64,000 nt of DNA from Neurospora tetraspora (lineage: Eukaryota; Ascomycota; Sordariomycetes; Sordariales; Sordariaceae). Below the pieces are notes generated by a model that did not search any database, was not told where the DNA came from, and was given only the letters and a program-made list of their open reading frames with translations. This document shows positions 22,304 to 34,066 of the stretch, piece by piece; the first letter of the stretch is position 1; each line of letters starts with the position of its first letter. The stretch is taken from the NCBI RefSeq assembly GCF_033439725.1, contig NW_026944386.1, positions 2,108,001 to 2,172,000 of the forward strand, given 5' to 3'. A program made the translations under genes and the position numbers.

Positions 22304-25300
22304 TTTGGCGGTGTTGGGGTTTTTGAGTGGGTGGGTTGTTGTCGGGTGTGTGTGGGTTGGTTGGGGTATCAAATGTTCGGGGTTGAGGAATGGGTTGTTG
22401 AATGCGCCAGACGATGGGACGAGGCTCGTTCGTGGGTTATCGGCGTCGTTGTTGGAGGTGTTGTTGGCTGGGGGGGATGTAGAAAATGTAAGCGCCGCGT
22501 GCCTGTGGGAGGTGACGGAGTCAGTTGGAAGCCCTTTTGAGTTTGAGATATGGTATGCGCCGGCGCAACAACTTCTCAATCTCGAATTCGTTGCGCTCTG
22601 CGTCCGGAAGGAAATCGTCGTGATGCTGGGAAGGGTTCGTTCCAATTACGCACCTCGCAAATAACGCTGTCCTATTCTGCTTCGCCGTCGTTCAGTCGAT
22701 CGGTCGGTCGGTTGGGTATCAAGAAAGTCGTGGAGAACCTCGAAGGTAGTCGGTAGCCTCGTCTCGTAGCGTAGGACTCCTCAGTGTTTACGGCCCGCCG
22801 GGGATCTCTGGGCGCCGGGGACGGTAGCTACGGCCTACGGGTGCGCACTGCGCGGCACGATTGGCCGGTCGCGATGTCCATTGGCGGTAAAGTGGGGCAA
22901 CGGTTCAGGAACTCTGCTAGAGCAAAATAATTCTGCCGGGTTTGACCGCTTAATTGTTTACTATGTAGGTGAGGGTGTCGGTCGCGATGGCAGTACAAGA
23001 ATGGATATACGTGCTCAGTCACTGGTTATTTTTCCATTGCTCAGTTTCTCGTGGCCGTTAAAGCAATTCTAGTTCTTGTCAACATCAAGAAATCCGCAAG
23101 CGTGAATTGCTCTTCACAGCCGAACAAGCAGACAAAGTGTTGTCACCAGTTTTAAATCCCATCACGAACACTTTCTTTTCCACATTATTATCATCATTTG
23201 TGAAACTCAGCCAATGACATAAATCGGGATATCATTACTGGCTTGACTTAGGTTCTTCAACTTGTATAGTATCTCGGAGTCCGGACCCACCCCGATTTAG
23301 CCCCGCGAACACCGACTCAGCGGAGTTACCCCGCCGGAGCGCCGAACCTATGGTGCTCCACTCAAGCCCGAATCCGCAGCTCTGGTCGGAGCTTAGTGGG
23401 TCATTTTCGATCTGCTCACCGGGCGATCACCGGATCCCGATCGGAACCCCACATAATCCGACCGAGTGAACTTCAATACCTATGAACCTTTCAGAACCGC
23501 CCGATGAGTTGTGGTGTCCGGAATACTGAGATTTTACCAATCACGTTCTATCTTCCCGTCGACAACCGAGATGTCTCTCTCGTTCTCCGTCCAGAACCAT
23601 TCTTGCTTACAAGGCTGTTATTGTTGTTGTTGGTCCATGATTTTTCCGTTTCTGTTCCGCTCGTAAGTCCTATCGGATGTCGTTCCAGCATGACGGGACG
23701 AATTGACGGGATAGTCCGTTGCATGCTCCTATGAATCTGCCACATCCAAGGCTCGGATGACTTTGGCACTTGACATTCACATCACTGGTACCTGACGTTG
23801 ACATATGGCAGATGGAGTGCATGAGCATGATCCTTCCGTCGTTCCGATCCCGAGCCACAATTGAGGATACTATCATGATGGCCTTACTTTCATGTACCTG
23901 CCAAGGAGGCAGAGCGAAAAAACTGCCCATACCTTTACCTAACTTTGACATATTATCATTGCTTTCTGTGTGTATGGATGTAGGATAACCTGATGTTTAC
24001 AATGCGAAGTGTTATAGCCATGGAAATCAGTGCACAAGTTCAACCCAGCATCATCGATGTTTGTCGCATCACGTTCACATGACGCAACGATATCTTGACC
24101 TGCTCTGCTCACCTAATCCTCTCAAGTCTTGAAGAAGGCCGTGAAGGCTTATCAACTCTGAACCAACCGGGATTCTTGCCAGACCATGCCCGCTTACACT
24201 ACCATTCTTGCCACTTGCGCATCCCATTACACACTAAAACCCATCTCACCTTACCCTATCCGTCAAGGTGACGACGTACAGGTTACAGGCCAGCAGGGCA
24301 GGCTACGGACGATACCTACGGGTCGGGTCCATCCCCATCCCTTTCGGATCTTACCTTATCTCAGTCGATTACCGAGACGCCATGCCGCGCTGCTGACCCC
24401 AGACCACAAAGCCCCAGAAGCCAGGTCCAGGTGTCCGAAGCTAGGGACCTTGGGTCCAACCTCCTTGCATACATACGTAGTGTACAACACGCTTCAGGCC
24501 GCTGATGACCCGGTAGATCCGTTTAGAGGGAGGGGGCCGAGTGAGATGACTTGCATTGGTAGCCGTAGTACCAGTACTTACGGACATAGAGGACCCCCCT
24601 TGTTGATTTCTTCCCCTGTCTGTCTTGTACCTGTACCTACCTGACCAAGTCGGAGATCCTACGAAAGCTGTCTACTTACGGTTTGGAATACAGCCCCACG
24701 GGACGTTTCCCCACGATCCATGTCCTATTCTCGGCGGCCATAAGCCCTGCATATATAAGTCCTGTGCACCGTCAAAGTCCGGAAAAGGAAACCCTCCGGT
24801 ATGTCGCTGAGTCCATAGAACATTGTCGGTAGAAGGTCTCAAAATCTCAGCCGGGGTTTGTCCTACCCAGTCGGCTTTCGTGATATGCGCCAGGGGCGTA
24901 GCATCCAGTTTACCTTGACGACACGCAGCGCTACGAACTGCACCTCTGGCTCGTTGTTCCGTGTTGCTAGTATGTGTCTCGGGTCGATTTCGCGATTAGC
25001 GGTCTTTCGGCGACGACAGGGACGCCCGACTTCCGTGATTCCAATATGTACTTTCGACGATAAGTGAAGCAGTCCCCGCATGTTGGCGATCCCGGCTCAC
25101 AGTAACGAAAAACATTGCACCCATTTGGTAGTTGATGCTGTCTTGATTGCATTATGGGGAAATTCCCCAGTATATGGTAATGACGTATTCTGTCATACAC
25201 TCTTCCCTTCATTGATGACCCTCTACCACCTGCCGAAGAAAAAAAATGAAAACATTCATGACCGTAACCGCTCCGTAAAGTAAAAGATCCCATGTCTAAC

Positions 25301-25327
25301 CATCCCAAATCCCTATATAATTCGCTT
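22304..25327. other. 3-kb gene-free stretch
   Basis: No gene is supported here. The first few hundred bases are the uL30m promoter. A GC-rich block at 23273-23467 is listed separately. The rest carries only short open frames without domains. Confidence 0.55.
23273..23467. other. GC-rich CGG/CCG-dense block, possible degenerate MITE
   Basis: This is a roughly 195-nt block dense in CGG/CCG triplets and internal inverted repeats such as GGATCCCGATCGG, set in AT-richer DNA. Its ends are weakly inverted (CTCGGAGTCCGGA at left; CTCGGTCGGA on the other strand at right). It could be an old non-autonomous DNA transposon or a cluster of sites for Zn2Cys6 factors. No target-site duplication is visible. 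Confidence 0.25.
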
Positions 25328-27403
25328 TTAAATTTGGACCTCAACACGACCCTCAGTACCCGGAGGGCCGGGCTGCTGGAGGCTGGGGAGGAGGTAAGTG
25401 ATATCATCCCAAGGATGACGGTAGAGGCCAGTGCGAAGTCTCTTCTGGTCGAGGTAATGGGCAATGAGACCAATGGAACGACCAAGCACGAACAGACCGT
25501 TGAGAACGCCCATAGAGAGGTAGTCCTCAGCCTCCTCAGGGCTGAAAGCACCGCAGTTCCTTAGGAGATCAACGAAGCAGACAGCAATGCAGCCGTCGAC
25601 GTTGAGAATAAGATTGTCCTTCTTGGAGGTAGTAACACTCTCGACGGCGAGGGCGTAGTCGAGAAGCTTGGTAGAGGGGAACTTGGCCTTGACGTACTCC
25701 TTAACAAGCTCGACACGGAGATCGGGGTTGTTGCGAGACTTGACACGGTGACCAATACCGGGGATGAGCTTGTTCTGCTTGCGCATGGTGTCGACAAACT
25801 CACGGGGGCTCAGGCCCTTGTCAAAAGCCTTGGTGAACTCCTCAGCAGCACCATCAAGGGCACCACCGAAACGGGAGCCAATAGTCAAGAGACCAGCGAC
25901 CAAGGAGCTGATGAGATCCTTGCCGGCACGGGTGGTAATAATGGTGTTCATGGCACCAGACACGGCGGGACCGTGATCGGCAGTAAGCATGAGAACCATC
26001 TCAAGGAACTTGGCGGCGTAATCGGGAAGACGGCGGCGGAACCAGAGAAGGGACATGACACCGCCGATACCAATCTCCTCCCTGAAAACGTCCGAGATGG
26101 GCATGCCAGCATAAAGGAGCTCCTGGCCACGGTCGTCGGAAATGGTAGAAATGAAGGCAGCAGGCTTACGAATAAGGCCAAGCTCCTGAGCCCACGAGTA
26201 GTCGATGGGGATCTTGGGGACAACAGGCTCGGGGGCGGGGACAATGGTGCCATCAGCCACAAGCTTGTCATAGACTTGCTTGAGGAGAGCAGGCATGTCC
26301 TCGAAAGTGTCGGGAACATAGAAACCAGCCTCACGCATGCTCTTGTTCTTGGTGGCCGCAGTCTCGAGCTGAGAGTTGGCGAAGGCACCAGCGTGACCGA
26401 ACTGAACCTCAGTCTTGAACATGCTGGCGCAAGTACCAATGGCCCAAGCAACGATGGGCTTGGTGATGATGCCCTGCTTGACAGCGTCAATCACCTTGTA
26501 TTCCTCAACACCACCGACTTCACCGAGCAAGACGAGGATCTTGCAGGCAGGATCGGCCTGGTAACGCAGGAGATGGTCGATGAAGGTGGTGCCGGGGTAA
26601 CGGTCACCACCAATGGCAACACCCTCGTAAACACCATCCGTAGTCTGGGAGATAATGTTGTTGAGCTCGTTGGACATGCCACCGGACTTGGAGACATAGC
26701 CGACAGAGCCCTTGCGGTAGAGCTTGGAAGCAACAATGTTGTCCATCATACCACCAGTGTTACCGATCTTGAAGCAGCCGGGCTTGATACCACCGACGGT
26801 GGCAGGGCCAATGATGGTGATGCCCTTCTGCTTGGCAACGTAGGCAATCTCGCGAGCGCGCTGATTAAGAACATGTTAGCTGCCTGAACTGAGACAATGG
26901 TGGGTGGGATACGAATGAAAACTTACGCGCTCGGGAACACCCTCAGCAATAATAGCAATGGTCTTGATCTGAGGGTACTCCATCAACTCCATGGTGGAGC
27001 TGTAGACACTGCGGGAAGAGGCAAAGTTGACAACGACGTCAACATCGGGGTGCTTGGCAACAGCCTTGGGAACCTCCTGGTAGACGGGCAGGAGGGTCTC
27101 GCTAGTGCCCCAGTACATCTTGCTGACGAACTGACCACCAAAAGTGTAGATGATGCCAGCGACCGAGGGGGTGGAGCGCTTGCAGATGAAGTCGAAATCA
27201 AGCATGCCCTGGACAGCACGGGGCTGCAGACCGTAGACGAAGCATCGTGTCTTCTCGTTGAAGAGAGCATGGGCGGGGAGAGGGCTCAACGGCCTGCTGG
27301 GAGCAGCGAAGCGGCGGATGTTGTCGTTCGCAGAGGGGGCGGGAGCAGGGCTGGCAGAGGCGCCATTGGCACCGTTGGTGCTAGCGGTCGTTGCGGAAGG
27401 CAT
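25328..27403 (-). CDS. acl1: ATP-citrate lyase, citrate synthase-like subunit
   Basis: Exon 1 is 27403-26927 and exon 2 is 26860-25328. The 66-nt intron has GTAAGT and AATCAG, and the product is about 669 residues. It corresponds to the C-terminal part of animal ACLY: a CoA-binding/succinyl-CoA synthetase-alpha-like region with [20 protein letters not shown] and the phosphohistidine motif [12 protein letters not shown] (His at about 315). A citrate synthase-like domain follows, with [26 protein letters not shown] and [15 protein letters not shown]. With the partner subunit it makes cytosolic acetyl-CoA and oxaloacetate from citrate, CoA and ATP. The poorly conserved N-terminal 30 residues (Ala/Ser/Pro) fit no targeting signal. 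A Sordaria macrospora acl1 mutant is known to be blocked in fruiting-body maturation. The start is the ATG after an in-frame TAG/TGA. Confidence 0.96.
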
Positions 27404-30400
27404 CTTCACTAAATGTGGTTATGTGAATGTGGTGACTCTCCCAGCGGATGACTTCCTGTGATGGTGGGGTATAAAGGAAGTGAAGTTGGAGAGTTGATGT
27501 GGTGATGGTGAGGGATGGGAGAGTTGAAAGAGGAAGAAGGAGGGAAATGAGGGAGATGGATCGACTTGAGGGGGTGTAGGGGAAAAGAAAGAAACGGGAG
27601 ATGAGGTAAATGGAGGGTTTTGGCGACGGGAGCAGGTGGGAGGGGGAGGGTATTTTTTTGTCTGGTCGGTTCCTGCCCTTTGGTGACAATCTTGAGGGTA
27701 CGTAACAAGGTTGGTCAGGGTGGCAGAAATGCTAGCGCAACTTGTTTGCAGGCGAGGGGGAGGCAGAAGCAGCTCCGCAAAGTCAATTTGACAGCCGATT
27801 TCCAGACCAAAAACCCAGGTCCAGAAACTCTCTCCCAAAACTCAACTGTCTTGGTCGTGTGTCTTCCCTTCCGTGCTGGTGTTCGCTCGCCGCGGACGTC
27901 GAGTTAATTGGCCAGCAAGGGGTGGTCAAATCCAACAAGACTGCCGACTTCCCCAACTCTTTTTTGGACCCTGGTCGATCGGACCGTGATGCTTGCAACC
28001 TCAATGGCTATGCGACACCAGAATCGCAACACGAACGGCGGCCAGGCTCGAGGTCAACCTTTTTTTTTCTTCCTTTCCCACTCGGGTGCGTTGCGTTGCT
28101 GACAGGCGGTGGGCCCCACAGCTTGGTGATCCTAAGTACCGGTACCGCCAAGGGTAACTTGCATGCAAAACCTCATCCAATCCTGATAGGCGCAGATGAG
28201 CCGTGGCAACCGTGGTCCATGTTCATTTGCATTGCGTGTGGCATGGAATGCTCGCCGTCCCCGACATGGCTACCCGACCACAGACAGCTGGAGACAGTCC
28301 GGATGTTTATTTTTTGGGTGCACCATGATGACCCCTCCATAAGCATCAAAGTAATCCTTCCCATCCTCCAGGAGGGCAAGATGACATACGAAATGTTTAT
28401 TATAAGAGTGTAGATGACATCTGCCACTAGGCAGCAACAGACTACAGGTCTTGGGTGTAGCAACTAGCCTTCATCCAAGCTGGGGTATCATGCAATAAAC
28501 TGTCATCAAAGCTTTTGGAGATATCAAACAGAGATCTTTCACTCCAAACATCAGAGCTCTGGGTGCGGGGATGTGACCGAAGGGGGTCCACTCAAGCCTT
28601 GCCCTATCTGGTGGCCCCCTGGGAAGCGGCCATTGCTCCCTAGCTCTACCCCTGTGGAAGGCGGCGCCCGCGGGTCCTCGGGGGGTTTCTGGTTCCACTC
28701 GGCGTCGACAAAGGTAGGCAGCTGCGGTCCTTTTGTGGCCCTTGGCATCGCTTGGCAACCTGGAAGTGCATGCCATTATGCCATTACCTTAGACAATCGC
28801 CTAAAGTAATTGATCTGTAAAGAACACCTTGTGCTTCTCGAAACGGAAAGCAGAATAGGGGCAGACTGGCCTCGATGTGCACGACGACGAGGGTCAAGAC
28901 AACAGAACCCGAGTATAGTCTTGATCAATAATCGGAGTTTGTCCGTGCCTGGCGGCGCGTGGGTGGCAGGTTGCAGGCATTGCCATTAACATGGATCGGG
29001 GTAAGATGGGCGTGCCACTTGGAGACCGATTGGGCCACCTCAATGTGGGGGAACCACAAAGAAACATGACGGATGAACTGAACACAATAACAACGAAACA
29101 AAAAGGGGGGTTTCCGGTTTGGAGAAGAGAACAACATCGACAACGGGCTTCCTTTTCCAGAATCGCGTATCTCTCCACTACGGAATCCCGTGCCTCGTTC
29201 CGTACTCTAGTCTGTCCCCGTCATACAAGGCTTTTAGACCAGAGAGTTACGAGAGGGGAAACTGGAGTCAACCCACAGACAAGCGTCTAAGTGGGAGCCG
29301 GCACCGGACGATCCCCAACTACGGGCCCGCCCAAGAGGCGCGGAGGGACAAGAACAAGTGGATGGAAATAAGAACTGTCCTGTCCGTCACGGCCATTCCA
29401 CATCGTAATCGACAAGCGCCACGCCGCCCCCGTCTTTCTTTGAGGTTCCAGCTTGCGCTTGGATCAATAGATCGTGGACGGCATCCACCGTGACTCAACC
29501 AATGGGTTTCTGGGCCACTTGGGGTCTTTTTTGGGGGGAGGAATGGGTAAACGAATATCATGGAAAGCCCACTCGGGTTTGGGGGGTAAAAGAAAACAGT
29601 AAAACATCGGGCATCCGTAATGCCACAGAACAAGCAGCCAAAGCAGCCCAAACCAATCCATTACTGCCTCTCTAAAACCATTGCAATGACTGGACTGCAT
29701 GGACGAGGACAATTGTCTGCAATGGTGAGCTGCTTCTCATTCGTGTGTCGTTCTCTGCTTCCAAACAAGCTGCCAGTCTTGCGTGTCCTGGGTTGGCTGT
29801 CAACGGCTGCCACTGGCTGCGTGGACACAGAAGGCTGGAAGAACCGAGCTGCATCACAATTGCCCACCTTGCATTAGCCTGGGTTTGCTTAACAGTAATT
29901 GCCCCACTAGGATCCACAGGGGTACCCCGCGAAGTACCGGTACCTCTGACCCCTCAAGAACCTGGAACCCAGACCGCCCTGGAGATTGCGATTTTGTGCT
30001 GAATTGCCTGCCCAGCCAGGCCTTTCGCGAGCAATCGACCCGCTTGGGTCATCCCCAAAGGTTTCGAGACGCGGGGCCGGTACCTTTTTTGCTCAGGCGT
30101 GGTTTCTGGCCGTGGTGGTCCCTGCTCGCTCCCCAACAGGACCAGAGAAGCAGCAGCTGTACCAGCCGTCCCTGCAATTCTGACCTGCCCTCGCCGTGTC
30201 TGGCAAAAGATTTGGATCGATCCTTTTTCTTTTTTTCTCCCCTCCCATCCAAAGGCAAGGAAGCATCCCGTCTCTCTCTTCATCTTTCAACTCCCTCCCG
30301 CTCTTCCTTCCCACCCCCTCCGTCAACCTTTCCTTCTCTTCATTCCTCCCCTTCCCTCCATTCACCACCAAACATCCACACTCGACTTTGACCTCCGTCA

Positions 30401-30688
30401 TCGAGTTTCTTGTCGTCCAACACAACAACAGTCTCTCACCACTCTCAATTGACTGTTTGCGTGTTCCTCACTTGAGGTAAGAAACAAACCAGCTCGAGCT
30501 GCGTGGATGGTTCACTGGTTTTGAGAGCTTTCCCGACTTTCCCAACTTTAGGTGTGCTGTCACAATTGCAACTTGCACCAAAGACCAGTGATCTTACTTT
30601 CACACGGAGTGCTAACAGCAGAAACAGAAGCAGGCAACCGAACAAAGGAAATCTTTCCACATACCTCAACCCTTCATAATCCACCACA
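27404..30688. promoter_or_regulatory. Shared divergent promoter of the ATP-citrate lyase genes
   Basis: This is a 3.3-kb space between the two ACL start codons. It contains pyrimidine-rich leaders next to each gene and a probable 5'-UTR intron on the acl2 side. The palindrome AAGTACCGGTACC occurs twice exactly, at 28134-28146 and 29932-29944, and GGTACC also occurs near 29921 and 30079. Divergent ACL genes are also known in Aspergillus, where acetate-responsive control occurs. No FacB site is asserted here. No further gene is supported. Confidence 0.6.
30477..30627 (+). other. Probable 5'-UTR intron of acl2
   Basis: A GAG|GTAAGA donor, a GTGCTAACAG branch region at about 30609 and a GAAACAG acceptor define a 151-nt intron ending 61 nt before the ATG. 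The sequence on both sides is leader-like. It is inferred from splice signals only. Confidence 0.6.
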
Positions 30689-32814
30689 ATGTCTGCGAAG
30701 AGCATCCTCGAGGCCGACGGCAAGGCCATCCTCAACTACCACCTCACCCGTGCCCCCGTCATCAAGCCCAGCACGCTACCAAACCCGACCAAGCACAACC
30801 CTCCTCCCAGACTTGCTTCCCTCCACTTCGCTGAGGATGCCGATGTGGACGGTGTTCTCAACCAGGCTGAGGTCACCTACCCTTGGCTCCTCCAGGAGGG
30901 CGCCCGCTTCGTCGCCAAGCCCGATCAGTTGATCAAGCGCCGTGGCAAGAGCGGTCTCCTTGCTCTCAACAAGACCTGGGCTGAGGCCAAGGCCTGGATT
31001 GCTGAGCGCGCCGGTAAGCCTCAGAAGGTCGAGCACACAGAGGGCGTCCTTCGCCAGTTCCTCGTTGAGCCGTTCGTGCCCCACCCCCAGGAAACCGAGT
31101 ATTATATTAACGTAAGTCGTCCCATTGTTGAATTGGCCAAGGTCCTCCACAAATGAACTGCGCGCTAACGTGAAATAGATCAACTCCGTTCGTGATGTAA
31201 GTGTTGTCGCTTTTTCCAGTCGTCTTGGCAATCCGTCGAATCATCAGAAGGGCCCCACATGCAAGTGCATCCGAATGAGGGTGTCGCCAAGCCCAAGAGG
31301 TCCGATATCCATATCCCGATACAAGCCGAATAAAGTCGTGAGGCAGCGGGCCTCGGTTTTCATATACTTGGGGAAAAGAGAAAAAGAGGATGAAGGGGGG
31401 AGGTTGAGAAAATTGGGGATGAGAAGCACATTTTGAGTCGTGTGCATGACTTGTGTTGCCCCTGCCAGTCTACGGACGAACGGAGGCTAAACCCAATTCA
31501 TGTGGAGCGGGACACGCCCACCGCCCCCTTTGCGATCCTCACCACCACAAACCTCTTCAAACCCCTACCCAAACTCCATCACAACACATGGTTCCCCAAA
31601 AAAGATGTCGGACTTGAAATAAAGTTTCGGAAGCTAACTGCACATGTAGGGTGACTGGATTCTCTTTTACCACGAGGGTGGTGTCGATGTCGGTGACGTC
31701 GATGCGAAGGCCGAGAAGATCCTAATCCCCGTCGACCTTTCACAATATCCTTCCAACGAGGAGCTTGCGAGCACGCTGCTCAAGCATGTTCCCAAGGGCA
31801 TTCACAATGTCCTTGTTGACTTCAGTAAGTTTCACCCGTCAATTTAAGCTTAACCGGACTGTCGGGGCGGTACCCTGTCAAGCGTCGAGCCCACATTCTC
31901 CATTCCCGATCACCATCCGGGGTCGGCGGATGCATGACTCGAGCATCAGCACTAACAGCCCTTTTACAGTTGCCCGTCTCTATGCCGTCTACGTGGACTG
32001 CCAGTTCACCTACCTCGAGATCAACCCCTTGGTTGTCATTCCCAACGAGGATGCCACCTCTGCTCAGGTTCACTTCCTCGATCTTGCTGCTAAGCTCGAC
32101 CAAACGGCCGACTTCGAGTGTGGCAACAAATGGGCTATCGCCCGTTCTCCCGCCGCCTTGGGCATTGTTGCTCAGAGCTCTGGCGGTGTCAACATCGATG
32201 CCGGCCCGCCCATTGAGTTCCCCGCTCCCTTCGGCCGTGAGCTCTCCAAGGAGGAGGCTTACATTGCTGAGCTTGATGCCAAGACTGGTGCCTCGCTCAA
32301 GCTTACTGTCCTGAACCCCAATGGCCGTATCTGGACTCTTGTTGCCGGTGGTGGTGCCTCCGTGGTCTACGCCGATGCCATCGCCTCGGCTGGTTTTGCT
32401 GATGAGCTTGCCAACTACGGTGAGTACTCTGGTGCTCCCACCGAGTCTCAGACCTACCACTACGCCCGCACTGTTCTCGACCTTATGCTCCGTGCTCCTG
32501 TGTCTGAGAAGGGCAAGGTCCTCTTCATCGGCGGTGGTATTGCCAACTTCACCAACGTCGCTAGCACTTTCAAGGGTGTCATCAAGGCTCTTAGGGAGTA
32601 CGGCAAGGCTCTCATTGAGCACAACACTCAGATTTGGGTCCGTCGTGCCGGTCCCAACTACCAGGAGGGTCTTAAAAACCTCAAGGCTGCGACACAAGAG
32701 CTCGGTCTTAACGCCAAGATCTTTGGCCCCGAGATGCACGTCAGTGGTATCGTGCCTCTGGCATTGGTCCCTGGCAAGTGGGAGGAGAGCGGTGCGGTGG
32801 AGTTCCAAGCCTAA
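30689..32814 (+). CDS. acl2: ATP-citrate lyase, ATP-grasp/citrate-binding subunit
   Basis: Four exons (30689-31111, 31179-31196, 31650-31824, 31970-32814) give 486 residues. The second exon is only 18 nt and encodes INSVRD, completing the strand that reads [21 protein letters not shown], as in the family. Intron 2 is 453 nt. The protein matches the N-terminal half of animal ACLY: an ATP-grasp domain ([40 protein letters not shown]) and then the citrate-binding region ([35 protein letters not shown]-like). It works as a hetero-oligomer with the divergent acl1 product in the cytosol. The C-terminus is short (VEFQA). Confidence 0.95.
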
Positions 32815-34066
32815 AAGGCTAATGGGTGTGGCGCACATGGTATTATAAATATTTCATTTCTGGTCAGGGAACGGGGAGCGGGTTTGGTTCATTTTATCCT
32901 GGTGCATTTAATGCGGACATGACAGAAGATCCCAATAGAGCGAGAACTCGCATGGAAAGTTATACACAAAAGCTTATACCAGACGAAAGGTCGGCATATG
33001 AGAAAGATGATATGGTGTCATTGACCTCAGCTGATCACCCATGAAGCGTTGGTTGTAAGGTGATGGTGTGTATCTTGTTGAGGCTCGTCTAGCTAAATAC
33101 GGAACGTATCTAATTGAGTCTACAATCCAAGTATCTCGGCAAGTCCTATGGTGTTCGTTTGTGCTCCGAGTGGTGTTTAGGTAATTTTGTTGTCTGGTTT
33201 TGATGAGCCGTGTTCGTTCCCTCTGGCTGCTCCTCGAATTATAGAGCGGCGAGGAAGAGCAGCAATAAGAATGGCATAAAATGCCAGGGAATTCGCCGAT
33301 CGGTAACAACTTGAGTAGAAATCTAGGCACTGGCTCGCCTAGGGGAAAGCGGACCGGATCCAAAGCTTTTACCTGGTGCCTATGACCGTATGTATTGTTG
33401 GGTCGACTTGCATGGGAAGGGAATACGAGTTCTCAGCTTATAGTTCGAAGAGCGGCCCTTTATATATCTAGATTCCTGATCGAACCTGAGTTGGAACTAA
33501 TATCTTGTAATTTTGACCTGTTGGTTAGCAACCATGTACTCTTTTTTTTCTTGTTCTTGTCCTTGGTCTTGGTGGTGTGAGTTACGATTGCTCTATGGGT
33601 ATGGACACTGCTATACTGTGCATCTAGGTTCTGGATTCTGGTTTGCTCTTCTGTGACTCAACAGAGACGGAAGAGAATCATGAGACCCTCCCTGATTATG
33701 GTCTATTTTGTCTCGTCTTGTCTCTGGGTGCTGCTGGTACACATAGGGTCGCGGTAATAGATTAAGGTATCTCGAGCGGATGTTAGTCCAGGATTCACAC
33801 TTCACAGAGCGTAGGTAGTGTTGCGATGCTCATGGGCGATTGAGGATATGTCACATACACAAACTGGACAGGAGTGCATCGCATCGAGAAATATCTGGTG
33901 GATTATTATTGTTGTTTTCATGAATGTCGTGTTATACATGGATATATCCTCCTGTAGAGGTAATAATAATGTACCCGAAACGCTATGCCAAAATCCAAAT
34001 CGCTATGGTAATGCCCCAAAAAAGCCAGAAGAGGTCATCGTGCTTATAGCATAGCCCCACCCTCCC
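32815..34066. other. Intergenic between convergent acl2 and WLM gene
   Basis: No gene is recognised. A T-rich/CTTGT run lies near 33540-33575. There are only short open frames. Confidence 0.5.

Noticed and set aside
22304-22645. N-terminal extension of the uL30m frame
   Set aside because: It is low-complexity Ser/Thr/Pro sequence unlike the family; the internal ATG begins the L30 core precisely.
25748-26887. 379-codon plus-strand ORF opposite acl1
   Set aside because: It is an antisense shadow of a highly expressed, codon-biased gene; its residues have no domain logic and mirror the acl1 exon.
31822-32838. 338-codon minus-strand ORF opposite acl2
   Set aside because: It is an antisense shadow crossing a true intron.
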